Notes: a model not told the origin generated them from the letters alone. A stretch of 59,564 nucleotides of DNA from Lachnospiraceae bacterium (GCA_014804245.1 JAAVAE010000027.1:1-59564); one strand, 5' to 3'. Shown: positions 45,537 through 55,785, numbered from the stretch's first letter. Program-made: numbers and translations.

Positions 45537-46754
45537 ATGGCACGTCCAGTTGTAATGAAAATCCAGCCCTTCGATGCCAATAAGGACTATGAAATCACAC
45601 TTTCATGGATGGGCAATCGTGCTCATGCAAATAGGATTATTGTCTATGATAACGAGACAAATGAAGTTGTGTTTGATGATATGGTATCTTCTTTTTCTCT
45701 TAAGCACACTATACCTGCCCACACATTGAAAAATAACAAAAAATACTTTGTTCAAGCACAGACATATGATGTAGAAAATATACCATCTGCACTGTCTAAT
45801 AAAGTTCTCTTCTACACATTTGCCACACCTGATTTCTATTTTGAAGATTTGGCAGAAAATCCTATAATATCTAATTCATCCTTTACTGCTACTATTCATT
45901 ATTATTCAGACGACTGGGAAGATATTAGTAAATATAACTTCTATCTATATGACGCTTCTAAAAAACAACTACTTAAAAGCAGTGATTTAACAGATGATTA
46001 TGATATCAGTTACACATATAAAGGATTAGATAACAATACAGTTTATTATGTAAGATGTATTGGTGTCACTGTCAATGGGATGGAGTTGGATACAGGATAT
46101 GTTGCGATTACTGTAAAATTCGAAAACCCAAATACATATGCACGTATCTATGCCACTCCTCTCCCATCTCAGGGATGCATCCAGGTGGCTACTAACCTCA
46201 TTATCATTCAATATAATGGAACTGAAGAATTTGAATATATTGATGGAATGATAGACCTTCGTGATAAGACATTATATTATGACGAAGGTTTTTTAATTGA
46301 AGATGATTTCACAGTTATTATCCGTGGAATGAATTTGTGGCAAAATGCAGATATTTTTAAAATGAGTAATGGCAATTTAGGTCTGACATTAAGTTCTCAC
46401 ATATATCCAGAGGGAAAACTACGTTTTCGTTTGATTGTTCCAAATGGCGCGAATCATTACTTATTATATTCTGACGAACAAGTTTTCGACAATAAAGATA
46501 TGGTGACTATCGCTATTCGCAGGAAAAACAATGTTTACCAATTAAAAGTTTTCGTAGAATTAGGATATACAAAAGAAGGCAATATGTGGTATGGAACAGA
46601 ACGTCCTACTCGTCAATTAATGGTTAACGATGATAATTGGATCAATACAGATGGAAAAACTTATGTTGTAAATAAAGATTCATATACTACTTACCTAGAT
46701 GAATCTGAACCAGAAAATGTAACCTTAGATGATTTATGGCTGGGAGGTGATTGA
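45537..46754 (+). CDS. Tail-tip protein with FnIII-like domains
   Basis: This 405-residue protein begins with one or two fibronectin III-like beta domains (about residues 10-185, ITLSWMGNRAHANRIIVYDN; YTYKGLDNNTVYYVRCIG). A lectin-like beta sandwich follows (about 190-360, TVIIRGMNLWQNADIFKMSN). It ends with the motif DDLWLGGD, which recurs at the end of the 52.1 kb protein. Extracellular binding at the tail tip is likely. Its stop codon is five bases before the next start. Confidence 0.6.
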   Translation: MARPVVMKIQPFDANKDYEITLSWMGNRAHANRIIVYDNETNEVVFDDMVSSFSLKHTIPAHTLKNNKKYFVQAQTYDVENIPSALSNKVLFYTFATPDFYFEDLAENPIISNSSFTATIHYYSDDWEDISKYNFYLYDASKKQLLKSSDLTDDYDISYTYKGLDNNTVYYVRCIGVTVNGMELDTGYVAITVKFENPNTYARIYATPLPSQGCIQVATNLIIIQYNGTEEFEYIDGMIDLRDKTLYYDEGFLIEDDFTVIIRGMNLWQNADIFKMSNGNLGLTLSSHIYPEGKLRFRLIVPNGANHYLLYSDEQVFDNKDMVTIAIRRKNNVYQLKVFVELGYTKEGNMWYGTERPTRQLMVNDDNWINTDGKTYVVNKDSYTTYLDESEPENVTLDDLWLGGD

Positions 46755-46758
46755 GCAT

Positions 46759-47688
46759 ATGTTTGTATGTGGAAATAACTTTGTTGGTGGTGAATTAGCA
46801 TGTGCTCTTACACCAACTGGTATCGAAAATATTAATTATGTTGAACTAAAAAATGGGATATATGATGACTTATTCATTTCAAAGAATACAGAATTTGAAC
46901 TGAGTAATGAATGTCCTAAAGAATGGGATTTTGATACTATATTATGGGCAAAATTTAACAATACTACTGACGCTGGCAATGTAGATTGGAACTTAGAAAC
47001 AACATCACATATCATTTTAAAAAGCAGGACTGAAGGAAATTATGAGTGGAAAACTATTGCTGTTAAAGAAATACATTCAACCGAAGACTTTGTAATAAAT
47101 TATCCGGATTATTTTGTTGCATCTGGACAACCTGTGGAATATGCTATTGTTCCTGTGCTATACGGCTGCGAAGGTATTTATGCAAGTACAAGTATAACCT
47201 CTAAATTCACAAAAATGTTCGTAATAGAAGGAAGAACAGTCTGGGGGACAGAAATCACAGACGGATATTGTGACACAACTCGTAATATACCTTCTTCAAC
47301 TGTCGAATTATTACATAGCAAGTATCCTATTTTTGTTCGAAACACAATTGCTAATTATGATACTGGTACTTGTAACGGAAGCTTTGTTCCATTAGATGAA
47401 GAATCATGCGAATTTGCCTATGACAGTGAACAGGACTATCAGCGTATTAAGTATCAGAGGGAATTTATGGATTATATTTGTGATAGTATACCAAAAATCT
47501 TAAAGTTACCTGATGGCAGACTGTGGCTTATACAAGTTACACCCAATCCCGCTGATACAGCAAATCAAACATATAATGACCGTGAAATATCTTGGTCATG
47601 GGTTGAAGTTGGAGATGTCAACTCTGAAGAGGATTTGTATTATTTAGGATTTTCAAATGTTGAACCAGAGTGGTGGAGCCATGGCTGA
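46759..47688 (+). CDS. Tail-tip structural protein (distal-tail-like)
   Basis: This 309-residue, beta-rich protein starts at the ATG at 46759, preceded by GGGAGGTG; an upstream in-frame ATG lies inside the previous gene. The segment from about residue 190 (RNTIANYDTGTCNGSFVPLD...YICDSIPKILKLPDGRLWLIQ) looks like the C-terminal domain of distal-tail or baseplate adaptor proteins. It overlaps the next gene by eight bases. The assignment is by pattern and position. Confidence 0.55.
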   Translation: MFVCGNNFVGGELACALTPTGIENINYVELKNGIYDDLFISKNTEFELSNECPKEWDFDTILWAKFNNTTDAGNVDWNLETTSHIILKSRTEGNYEWKTIAVKEIHSTEDFVINYPDYFVASGQPVEYAIVPVLYGCEGIYASTSITSKFTKMFVIEGRTVWGTEITDGYCDTTRNIPSSTVELLHSKYPIFVRNTIANYDTGTCNGSFVPLDEESCEFAYDSEQDYQRIKYQREFMDYICDSIPKILKLPDGRLWLIQVTPNPADTANQTYNDREISWSWVEVGDVNSEEDLYYLGFSNVEPEWWSHG

Positions 47689-49450
47689 TATAATTACACA
47701 GGAGGATTTGCTGATTGCTCTCCAACACTCATCAGATCCTCGTCTAAAATTGAGTATTGATGTGTTAGATTCTAATCAAAAAATCATAGATACTTTAAAT
47801 TGTGGGTTGACTGGCGGCAGTATGTCTATAAACGGGGAATCAGATGTCAGGCGTACTGCCAATTTTACTATACAGCCAACACTAAAGGAAAAAATAAAAC
47901 TTACAGAAAATAGTTTGTTGTGGCTCAATAAAGATATTCGTATATCAGTAGGATTATATAATTCAAGAACGAAGGAATATAAATATTACCCTCTTGGATA
48001 TTATGTTTATACTGATAACTCAGGAACATATGATGCAACCAATGATAATCTTACTATTAGCTGCTCTGATTTTATGAAAAAGTTGGATGGTACAAAGAAT
48101 GGTCAGTTAGGTACATTAATTATTAGTTACCCTACATACGAAGAAAATGAAGAAACCGGCGAAGTAATCAAGTATAACAGCATCCGTAACGCAGTTATTG
48201 AAACACTGGAAAAACTGGCGCGAATAACAAATCATAGAATCGATGATATTGGAGAATACAAAGCTATGCCTGACTATAATGAAAGCTGGCAGCAATATAG
48301 GGAAGAAAATGAAACATGCCTTACAATACCGTTTGACCAAGAATTTTCTGCGGGATGCAGTGTTCTTTCAATTCTTACTACTTTTCGTGACTTATACCCG
48401 AATTATGAAATGTTTTTTGATATGGAGAACAATACATTTATTTGTCAGCTAAAACCAATGTGTTATGAAGATGATATAGTCATTGATAATTCTTTTCTTC
48501 AAAGAGCCTTAATATCAGAAAACACTACAATAGACATGACTACCGTAAGAAATATATGCGAGGTATGGGGACAAGTCATAGACGCAGATTTCTATAGTGA
48601 AGAATGCTCATATTCAAATAATATATACTCTTCTACTATCGCTGGTTATGAAGAAGATTATTATAACGGAGATATAATTGCATTAAAAATTCCATCTACA
48701 AACCAAGAAAATGCACAGTTGAATATCAATTCTTTTGGTTCAATTCCTATTATGAACGAAGCTACTGAGGAACCAATCAAAGTCAATGAGCTGAAACCTA
48801 ATAACGTATATGCTTTCAAAATCAAGAAAAAGCGCGTCGATAAGCAGGATGTGATCAAAGCATATCTCTTAGGTCAATGGCAGGTTCATGCAATCAATGT
48901 TTTGACTAACGGGAAGAAAAGCGGACAATTTGTAAAAAGTTCTGATGGTGAAGAATATGAACTCTATTCTAAAGAATATTTCCAGAAATTTTATAATTGC
49001 GAGCGTGTTGATATGACTATCATTGCCAACTCTCCATTTACAATAGAAAAACTTGGCGAAATACCAGATATTAGAGTGAGTGGAGAATACGAAAATATTA
49101 CTTCCGATGACTTAGCGGCAGATCGCGCAAAATGGGAAAACTGGAAAAACAGCAGACTGACAGATAATATTACAATCACTACTGTTCTTCTGCCATTTCT
49201 AGATGTAAATAAAAAAGTATCATACAAACGAAGCGATTCTGATGTTGAGCATCAATATATTATCTCTTCTATTTCACATGATTTTGCTGGATTTACAACT
49301 ACAATTACTATGTATCGTTTTTATCCTTTATATGAAACGTTGCTTAAGGAAGCTGGCACCCATAAGGTATTATCCGAATTCAGCCATGGTGTACTAAGTA
49401 AGTATACTCATGAACAGCTTGCTACTGTTATCAGTGGTGAAGAATTATAA
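47681..49450 (+). CDS. Tail-associated hub protein
   Basis: This 589-residue protein starts at the ATG at 47681 with GGTGGAG upstream. The N-terminal half (ADFTIQPTL-like segment, DIRISVGLY, YYPLGYYVYTDNSGTYDATN) matches the gp27/Tal-type hub fold in which a tail-tip ring folds from two beta barrels. The C-terminal part (YIISSISHDFAGFTTTITMY) completes it. No peptidase motif is visible. It follows the distal-tail-like gene as in siphophages and is followed by a terminator. Confidence 0.65.
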   Translation: MADIITQEDLLIALQHSSDPRLKLSIDVLDSNQKIIDTLNCGLTGGSMSINGESDVRRTANFTIQPTLKEKIKLTENSLLWLNKDIRISVGLYNSRTKEYKYYPLGYYVYTDNSGTYDATNDNLTISCSDFMKKLDGTKNGQLGTLIISYPTYEENEETGEVIKYNSIRNAVIETLEKLARITNHRIDDIGEYKAMPDYNESWQQYREENETCLTIPFDQEFSAGCSVLSILTTFRDLYPNYEMFFDMENNTFICQLKPMCYEDDIVIDNSFLQRALISENTTIDMTTVRNICEVWGQVIDADFYSEECSYSNNIYSSTIAGYEEDYYNGDIIALKIPSTNQENAQLNINSFGSIPIMNEATEEPIKVNELKPNNVYAFKIKKKRVDKQDVIKAYLLGQWQVHAINVLTNGKKSGQFVKSSDGEEYELYSKEYFQKFYNCERVDMTIIANSPFTIEKLGEIPDIRVSGEYENITSDDLAADRAKWENWKNSRLTDNITITTVLLPFLDVNKKVSYKRSDSDVEHQYIISSISHDFAGFTTTITMYRFYPLYETLLKEAGTHKVLSEFSHGVLSKYTHEQLATVISGEEL

Positions 49451-49456
49451 ATTTTT

Positions 49457-49484
49457 AAGACCTGTCATAATGATGGGTCTTTTT
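49457..49484 (+). terminator. Intrinsic terminator after the hub gene
   Basis: AAGACC pairs with GGTCTT, with an inner CAT/ATG, and is followed by five T. It lies between the hub gene and the first fibre gene. Confidence 0.75.
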
Positions 49485-49506
49485 ATTTAAAGATAGGAGG
49501 TGCTAA

Positions 49507-51252
49507 ATGGCTGATTATACACAAAACAAGAAACTTGAATTACCAAAAAGCAATGAGAAATATGACGTGGCAGTTGCAAATAAAAATAATATGGTCATCG
49601 ACTCAGAACTTCATAAACTTGATTTAAAAAATCAAAGCCAAGATAACTTAATGGCAACAAAAGAGTCTCTAAATTCTGAAATATCAAGGGCAATATTATC
49701 TGAAGAAACTATTAATAATTCTTTACAAAATCATATTGCAGACAAATCAAATCCCCACAATGTCAATAAAACACATGTGGGGCTAAAAAATGTAGATAAT
49801 ACATCCGATATGGATAAACCAGTTTCTATTGCACAGCAAAATGCATTGGATTCAGCAATATTCAGTCATAATACATCTGAATCCGTCCATAGCGATATAC
49901 GCCTTCTCATTTCAGGACTTACGACACGATTGAACACTTTAGCAGATAGTGATGACACAACTTTGGATCAGTTAAGCGAAATCGTTGCATATATCAAAAA
50001 TAATAAAGATTTGATAGACGGTATTACTACAAGCAAGGTAAATGTATCAGATATTATTGATAATCTAACTTCTACTGATACAGATAAACCCTTGTCATCA
50101 AAACAAGGAATGATACTAAAAGGCTTAATTATGGATTTAACAACCTTAGTCGGGAATAAGGTCGATAAAGTATCTGGTAAGAGTTTGTCTACAAATGACT
50201 ATACTACTGACGAAAAAAATAAACTTAGAGATATCGCAGCTGTAGCAGTTAGTGGAGACTATAATGACTTAAAGAATATACCAGCACCATGGTCAGCAGG
50301 TTGGCAATTGGATTTATTGGGTAATAGGGTGTTTCGATTAAAATATTATTGTACACCTGTAACAGATTGGAATGATGCTATTTGGAATGGCTGGTATGAT
50401 GCTTTCAATGCAGAAAATGCTCCAGCTCCTGGATGGTTATACGGAATCGTAATAGCACACAACACCTCATTTTGCAGACAAATTCTATACAGTTTTTCCG
50501 CAGGTAGCACGACTGTTGCTACGAGTCATCGTTTTGAACGTATACATCACAATGGTACATTTAGCGAATGGGTAGATACTACTAGAAGTGAACTGACTAA
50601 AGAAGATGTAATAACTGCATTAGGTTATACTCCACCTACTACATATACATGGAAAGCAAACACATCATCCAGTGAAGGGTATGTTGCATCAGGATCAGGG
50701 CAATCAAATAAAGTATGGAAAACTGATAGTGACGGAAATCCAGCTTGGCGGGACGATATTGATACACCAACTTTTGATGATAGCGCTTCTGATTATTCAA
50801 AGGATCTTGGTCTTGCGGTTTCACATGCGATAGACGAAAGTGATGGAATTAAAAGTAAGACAAGCATTTTTACACTTTTATCGAAACTAAAAAAAAGTAT
50901 TAGTTATATTGTTGATTGCTTAATAATATTAAAAAAAAACGTAGGTGAAATTAACGGGATTACATCTGATATTAACAGTGAATCCGCTACTGTTGCCGCG
51001 TCTAGTAAAATGGTTCATGATTTAAACACCAGTTTAAGTCAGGTCAACAACAAAATGGCATTTAATAATGTATTGAAAGTATTTTTTGCCATACAACATA
51101 GTAATAATGAATACATTGATATAGTATTCAAACAAACAGATTCGCATCGTTATTTGTTTCGTGTTTTTATCTATACCAGCAGATTCGCAATGTACGAAAG
51201 CAATGATGATGGAAAATCATATACAAATCTTTGGTATAAAACATTATCTTAA
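49507..51252 (+). CDS. Tail fibre protein
   Basis: This 581-residue protein has modular fibre repeats: [20 protein letters not shown] (residues about 81-100), [27 protein letters not shown] and [17 protein letters not shown]. These recur in phage tail fibres and trimerise along the shaft. The N-terminus (about residues 1-70) is coiled coil. A middle pyocin-knob-like domain spans about residues 255-360. AGGAGGTG precedes the ATG. Receptor binding is the likely role. Confidence 0.85.
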   Translation: MADYTQNKKLELPKSNEKYDVAVANKNNMVIDSELHKLDLKNQSQDNLMATKESLNSEISRAILSEETINNSLQNHIADKSNPHNVNKTHVGLKNVDNTSDMDKPVSIAQQNALDSAIFSHNTSESVHSDIRLLISGLTTRLNTLADSDDTTLDQLSEIVAYIKNNKDLIDGITTSKVNVSDIIDNLTSTDTDKPLSSKQGMILKGLIMDLTTLVGNKVDKVSGKSLSTNDYTTDEKNKLRDIAAVAVSGDYNDLKNIPAPWSAGWQLDLLGNRVFRLKYYCTPVTDWNDAIWNGWYDAFNAENAPAPGWLYGIVIAHNTSFCRQILYSFSAGSTTVATSHRFERIHHNGTFSEWVDTTRSELTKEDVITALGYTPPTTYTWKANTSSSEGYVASGSGQSNKVWKTDSDGNPAWRDDIDTPTFDDSASDYSKDLGLAVSHAIDESDGIKSKTSIFTLLSKLKKSISYIVDCLIILKKNVGEINGITSDINSESATVAASSKMVHDLNTSLSQVNNKMAFNNVLKVFFAIQHSNNEYIDIVFKQTDSHRYLFRVFIYTSRFAMYESNDDGKSYTNLWYKTLS

Positions 51253-51342
51253 GCAATCCGTCAAGTCGGCTAATTCATTTTCACTAAATATTGTAGTATT
51301 TGTCATTCATAGCATCCTTATTTTATAGAAAGAAGGTTAAAA

Positions 51343-51996
51343 ATGAGTAAAATTGTTTTTTTTAAAGATAAGAAAAAGGTATATGATGGCACGTTTGAAC
51401 AGATCGGCTTAAATCAAGTACGAATTACATTTGATAGCACTAGACCATCTGATGATATCCTTTTATCTGGGTTTAATCTTGTTAATGAATATAATGGATA
51501 TATACAAACAATTCGTGATGATTATAAATTTATTTATCGTACATATGAAGATAACGAATTGATTGTTGAATTATGTAATGATGGTGTTGAATATGCCGAA
51601 CCAGAACCACCAGAAGAAATTGAAATTGGTAATTTAAGTCCCAGTTTACGTGATGTATTAATTCCAACATTTGCAGGAATATCGCCAAACACGGCTTACG
51701 TTGAATTGAAAACAACCAATGCAGCAAGAAAATATGTAGGTTTAAATCTTGCTGTAATTGGCGGCAGCTTCCAGGTCACCACCCAAATACCGGCTCGCAC
51801 AATCATTACATTAGCGACTGTTGGTCAGCTAATCAAACCGATAGCCCAGCATAATGTAAATACTTCAAACGATTGCTTTATTCAGACTGCTTGTTGGATA
51901 GGGGTCGGTGGAACTATCTGTTTTTATGCACAATCCGCTATTCCTGTGCAGGCATATATTCATATTGGAGATTGCTATGTTTATGCCGATGCATAA
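51343..51996 (+). CDS. Fibre-associated protein with duplicated adaptor domain
   Basis: The N-terminal 90 residues of this 217-residue protein match the small protein at 45196-45504. The C-terminal part (about residues 110-217, LKTTNAARKYVGLNLAVIGG ... HIGDCYVYADA) is beta-rich with glycines, a plausible carbohydrate- or surface-binding tip. AAGAAGG precedes the ATG. The 112-base gap after it reads as the end of a decayed frame (QDEMQITKLDQCVKGG). Confidence 0.55.
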   Translation: MSKIVFFKDKKKVYDGTFEQIGLNQVRITFDSTRPSDDILLSGFNLVNEYNGYIQTIRDDYKFIYRTYEDNELIVELCNDGVEYAEPEPPEEIEIGNLSPSLRDVLIPTFAGISPNTAYVELKTTNAARKYVGLNLAVIGGSFQVTTQIPARTIITLATVGQLIKPIAQHNVNTSNDCFIQTACWIGVGGTICFYAQSAIPVQAYIHIGDCYVYADA

Positions 51997-52108
51997 GGTA
52001 GAATTTTAATTTATGTGTAAACATTTGTTTCTGTACAAATAACCAAAGCAAAACAAGATGAAATGCAAATTACAAAACTTGACCAATGTGTAAAAGGAGG
52101 ACTCCTAT

Positions 52109-52441
52109 ATGGCAGAATTTTCGAGAGAATTTAGCAATTTTCCTTCCCAGAAGATTACTAGACATAATTTCAAAAATGTAGATGATAATATTGCTTCTAT
52201 AATTAATCAGATTAATTCTCTTCGTGCGCAAGGTCTATATAATCAGGCAGCGCGTATTGTACAGCAAAATTTTGATATACTATCTCATTACATAGTCGAT
52301 GCAATTACTCTTCGCACATGGGAAGAAGAGATATATAATACACAAAAATATGCACGTCAAAAACAACAGTCAATATATTTTGATGAGTCAGAAGATGATT
52401 TTGATGGCATTGAAGAGGATGTCTGGCTTGGAGGTAATTAG
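52109..52441 (+). CDS. Small helical tail protein
   Basis: This 110-residue protein starts MAEFSREFSNFPSQKITRHN, is helical, and ends in an acidic tail with EEDVWLGGN. That ending matches the C-terminus of the 45.5 kb protein (DDLWLGGD). AAAGGAGG precedes the ATG. It ends two bases before the next start. It may be a linker or chaperone for the fibres. Confidence 0.55.
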   Translation: MAEFSREFSNFPSQKITRHNFKNVDDNIASIINQINSLRAQGLYNQAARIVQQNFDILSHYIVDAITLRTWEEEIYNTQKYARQKQQSIYFDESEDDFDGIEEDVWLGGN

Positions 52442-52443
52442 AC

Positions 52444-52899
52444 ATGTTATGCAACCCTATATCATATTATCCAAACAAAATTGATGAAATGATATTTTTC
52501 CAAGATATTAATCTTGAGAATATAGAAATCATGAATCACTATAACAATTTAATATCTCAAGGTAAATATAGCGAAGCAAGCGATTATATAAATCAGCAAG
52601 AAGGCATATGTGGATTCTTTGCTGATTTTTTTAATCTTATTGAAAATCGTATTTATTCACTTCAAGAATATTTATTAAATAAGCCTCCCAAAAAGCAACC
52701 ATTTATCTATTATAATAATGAAGAACATTTCTCTTTTGGACATCTTCACATATTTACCGACACTGATGTGGAAGAAGATTTAGCATCCATTTTTTTATTT
52801 TCAGACAATGAACAACAAGAATCCATTGATAATCTTTATATGTTTACTGGCGAAGAAGGTCAACCGCCTAATATAGATAAAGATACAATTTGGATTTGA
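52444..52899 (+). CDS. Hypothetical tail protein
   Basis: This 151-residue protein is coupled to the previous gene, whose GGAGGTAAT sits just before its ATG. The N-terminal half is helical (KIDEMIFFQDINLENIEIMN). The C-terminal half is acidic and ends DKDTIWI, again close to the WLGG-type ends of its neighbours. No family is recognised. Confidence 0.5.
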   Translation: MLCNPISYYPNKIDEMIFFQDINLENIEIMNHYNNLISQGKYSEASDYINQQEGICGFFADFFNLIENRIYSLQEYLLNKPPKKQPFIYYNNEEHFSFGHLHIFTDTDVEEDLASIFLFSDNEQQESIDNLYMFTGEEGQPPNIDKDTIWI

Positions 52900-52930
52900 G
52901 TATAAAAACAAAATAAACATATATACCAAT

Positions 52931-52952
52931 GCACCTTTTAAGGCGCTTTTTT
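52931..52952 (+). terminator. Intrinsic terminator
   Basis: GCACCTT pairs with AAGGCGC (one mismatch, two-base loop) and is followed by six T. It lies between two fibre-region genes. Confidence 0.6.
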
Positions 52953-52977
52953 ATTGGCAATGGAAGGAGAATTTCAA

Positions 52978-53673
52978 ATGGCATTTAATGAACAAATTGT
53001 AACTGGTAGAAAATTTAGGAAATTAGTTGATGAAACAACAAAATTATGGCAGAGAATATCTTTTTGGACAAAGGCTTCTGATGTAGAATTTGATAACGGA
53101 ATGACAGCCGAAATGAAAATGGGGGCTATTGATGGAATTACAGATAGTTTGGCAAGCACTTCATCTAGAATCGCTGCTTCTGCTAAATCTGTTGCCACAC
53201 TGAATAGTCATTTAGCACAGCAACCTAATTTCATTTATGACTCTACTGGCAAAATTACAGGATACAAAACTCCTGGAGGTGCTGATACAGTATTCCCTTT
53301 TAAAAATAGTGGGGGCGATGGCTCTGTATCAATTATTACATCTTCTGCCTCAAATGCCACGAGTTTAAACGTATCGAATATTAATGGATATGAAAATTTC
53401 ACAATAGATAATTTTGGTTTTGTTATAACCGCACCAATCGGATCTGATGGTACTGTTGCATATATTGGTCATCATGATAATTATAACACTTCTTTAGCTG
53501 CAGGATATGTAATTAATAAATCTTATGATAAGACCACTGGTGTGTTCACTGGCAGTATTTCCGCTAAAGGTGGTTTATATAACAACGATTCCAAACCTAG
53601 CTGGGAAGTCAACGGCGGCAGCATGACTGTATATCAAATACCAGCAATAATTGTATTATTAAACCAAGAATAA
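52978..53673 (+). CDS. Tail fibre/tip protein
   Basis: This 231-residue protein starts at the ATG at 52978 with GGAAGGAG upstream. The N-terminus (FNEQIVTGRKFRKLVDETTK, then LWQRISFWTKASDVEF and AIDGITDSLASTSSRIAASA) is of a type frequent in tail regions of Lachnospiraceae prophages. The C-terminal part is a beta-rich, glycine-containing tip (YIGHHDNYNTSLAAGYVINK). It is followed by a strong terminator, which ends this group of fibre genes. Confidence 0.65.
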   Translation: MAFNEQIVTGRKFRKLVDETTKLWQRISFWTKASDVEFDNGMTAEMKMGAIDGITDSLASTSSRIAASAKSVATLNSHLAQQPNFIYDSTGKITGYKTPGGADTVFPFKNSGGDGSVSIITSSASNATSLNVSNINGYENFTIDNFGFVITAPIGSDGTVAYIGHHDNYNTSLAAGYVINKSYDKTTGVFTGSISAKGGLYNNDSKPSWEVNGGSMTVYQIPAIIVLLNQE

Positions 53674-53723
53674 TAATAAATTGAATATTCCAAAATAAAG
53701 CTGTTAAGTAATTGAAAAACCTT

Positions 53724-53769
53724 ATAAGGGATAGAAAGATAAATCGTAAAATATATCCCTTATTTTTTT
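53724..53769 (+). terminator. Strong intrinsic terminator
   Basis: ATAAGGGATA pairs perfectly with TATCCCTTAT (53754-53763) and is followed by seven T. Confidence 0.85.
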
Positions 53770-53820
53770 GCTGTAACTTCATATTTACTTGACAAGTATT
53801 TCTGCAATACCTCTGTGGCT

Positions 53821-53838
53821 TCGTTTAAGCTTAAACGA
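53821..53838. promoter_or_regulatory. Perfect 18-base palindrome
   Basis: TCGTTTAAGCTTAAACGA is an exact palindrome with no loop, so it is more likely a protein-binding site or recombination relic than an RNA hairpin. It sits between a terminator and a 5'-truncated gene. Confidence 0.5.
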
Positions 53839-53929
53839 GACGTTTTAAGAAATTATACAGATTTCTACTTTTTTGCTTTTGTTCGCTCGATAAGGCTTTT
53901 AGTTCTTTGTTTATTTTTCAATTCGGATA

Positions 53930-54265
53930 TTTAGGCATTCAGATATTGAATTTAAAGACAAATTTATTGTTTCTGAAACTGGATTACCTATAGCTTCAAC
54001 AGAAGCTAATACAGTAGAAGTCACTTTAGACCTGAACAAAAAAGAATTTATGTTAGATGAAAATTTCAAGGTATCTATTTCTATTGACGCAAAGAAAATT
54101 CTTTATTCAGGACCCGATGATAACGTATTTACATACAAGCATGTTTTGTTTCAGACAAAGACTATACTTTTTGAAACAAAGGTCATTGCCCGTATAAAAG
54201 AACTTCTGGAAATTGCCAGAAGTCATGCTAATAGTTTTGAAGAGACTATTGAACAAACATTGTAA
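53930..54265 (+). pseudogene. 5'-truncated tail or baseplate gene
   Basis: The frame encodes a beta-rich segment (FIVSETGLPIASTEANTVEV, TLDLNKKEFMLDENFKVSIS) then a helix, about 110 codons in all. The coding pattern extends upstream of the only ATG (54050) to about 53930, without a start codon or ribosome binding site. A product from the ATG would be 71 residues. I read it as the remnant of a longer fibre or baseplate protein whose 5' part was lost near the palindrome. Confidence 0.5.
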
Positions 54266-54371
54266 AAATATTTTAAATGAAGGAACAAGAATATTAAAAT
54301 TTAAAACAGGTAATACAAAAAATCAAAATATATTAAATACTGAGATATGTCTCAGGAATTGGAGGTAACTT

Positions 54372-55628
54372 ATGAGAAGAATCGAAAACGTAACATTGGT
54401 TGATGGACAACGGTATAAGCCTGGCGATGAAATATGGGACTTAGGAAGTTTTGTCGCAACAAGTGCAAAAGGTAGGAAAAGAAATTACGAAGGATTATCA
54501 AAAGATGTGGACAAACTTCCACACTATGTAGATACTGGAAGTTCTGCATTTTGCCTTGATACAGGAGATTTTTATAAATATCTTAGATCAACTGATATTT
54601 GGTATAAAATGGGAAATAATCAAGCATCAGGTGGAAGCAGTGGAGTGTCCGATTATAATGATTTGAATGGAAAGCCACAAATTAATGGTGTGACCTTACA
54701 GGGCAATATGACATTAGAAGATTTGGGAATAACTAATATAATGAATAAATCTGCTGGTACTCCTGTAGGCGAGATTATTAGTTTTATGGGGAATACAGCG
54801 CCTGAGAATTACCTTGCTTGTGATGGCACAGAATATAATATTACCGACTATCCTGATTTGGCTAATTTCTTTGCAGAACAGTTCGGAGCTATCAATCATT
54901 TCGGTGGTGACGGGATTACTACATTTGCTGTACCAGATTTGAGAGGCGAGTTCTTAAGAGGTACAGGAGAGAACAGTCACGAGAATCAGGGTAATGGTGC
55001 AAATGTTGGTAACCATCAATCCGCGACTATCCATCCATTCGTGGGCACCACTACAACCGGAGCCAAATTTGTAAGTGGGTATGAAAATAATAAGAATTTT
55101 CCTGTTGCATATTATTATGATTACAACTATACCTCAAGTAAAGATAATTCTGTTAATCAAGTTGAAGTCACAACAAGTACTAGTAGGAACTCTACCTTAG
55201 ATGTTACAACAAAATATACATCTCGTCCCACAAACACTTCAGTTATGTGGTGTATTAAGGCTGTAAGAACTTTCTCAATGAAATCTGAAGACGCAAAGAT
55301 ATACTCTCATGATGAGTGTGTTGTAGGTAGGTGGATTGACGGTAAGGTATTGTATCAGAAAACAGTAAGTTTTGATAATTTAGTAGATAATTCTATTAAT
55401 AATATTTCAACAAATATTTCTAATATAGAAGCGGTTATTTCTATGACAGGGAGTGTGTTAAATGATACGGCTTGGTTAACAATTCCTTATTATTTAAACA
55501 ATAACGCAGATGCGAGTATAACAATATTTTACAATAAAGAAATGAATACAATTGATATTCTACCCAAAAACAGACCAAACTTAACAACGGGATTTGTTAC
55601 AATACAATACACAAAAACAACGGATTAA
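54372..55628 (+). CDS. Tail collar-domain fibre protein
   Basis: This 418-residue protein has an N-terminal attachment part (about residues 1-90), a short linker (SGVSDYNDLNGKPQINGVTL), and a phage tail-collar domain (about residues 132-300: PVGEIISFMGNTAPENYLAC, then DLRGEFLRGTGENSHENQGN). The C-terminal part is beta-rich. Collar domains end many fibres and bind surface sugars. AATTGGAGGT precedes the ATG. It is the last large gene of the locus. Confidence 0.85.
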   Translation: MRRIENVTLVDGQRYKPGDEIWDLGSFVATSAKGRKRNYEGLSKDVDKLPHYVDTGSSAFCLDTGDFYKYLRSTDIWYKMGNNQASGGSSGVSDYNDLNGKPQINGVTLQGNMTLEDLGITNIMNKSAGTPVGEIISFMGNTAPENYLACDGTEYNITDYPDLANFFAEQFGAINHFGGDGITTFAVPDLRGEFLRGTGENSHENQGNGANVGNHQSATIHPFVGTTTTGAKFVSGYENNKNFPVAYYYDYNYTSSKDNSVNQVEVTTSTSRNSTLDVTTKYTSRPTNTSVMWCIKAVRTFSMKSEDAKIYSHDECVVGRWIDGKVLYQKTVSFDNLVDNSINNISTNISNIEAVISMTGSVLNDTAWLTIPYYLNNNADASITIFYNKEMNTIDILPKNRPNLTTGFVTIQYTKTTD

Positions 55629-55729
55629 AACTATTATAAGACAGGAAGTTGTATTCCTGCTCTATTTGGATAAATTACATTTCATTGAGTAAATACATTA
55701 TTTTTGTGTGGGTTTCGATTTATTACAAC

Positions 55730-55785
55730 AAAAACAGGGTTAATCAGTTCGACTTTAAGATTGGTTAATCCTGTTTTTCTTTTTG
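55730..55785 (+). terminator. Terminator after the last fibre gene
   Basis: AAAAACAGG pairs with CCTGTTTTT (55770-55778), followed by CTTTTT. The long loop contains a GGTTAATC direct repeat. Confidence 0.65.

Noticed and set aside
49507-55628. Diversity-generating retroelement acting on the fibre genes
   Set aside because: No reverse transcriptase and no template/variable repeat pair was seen.
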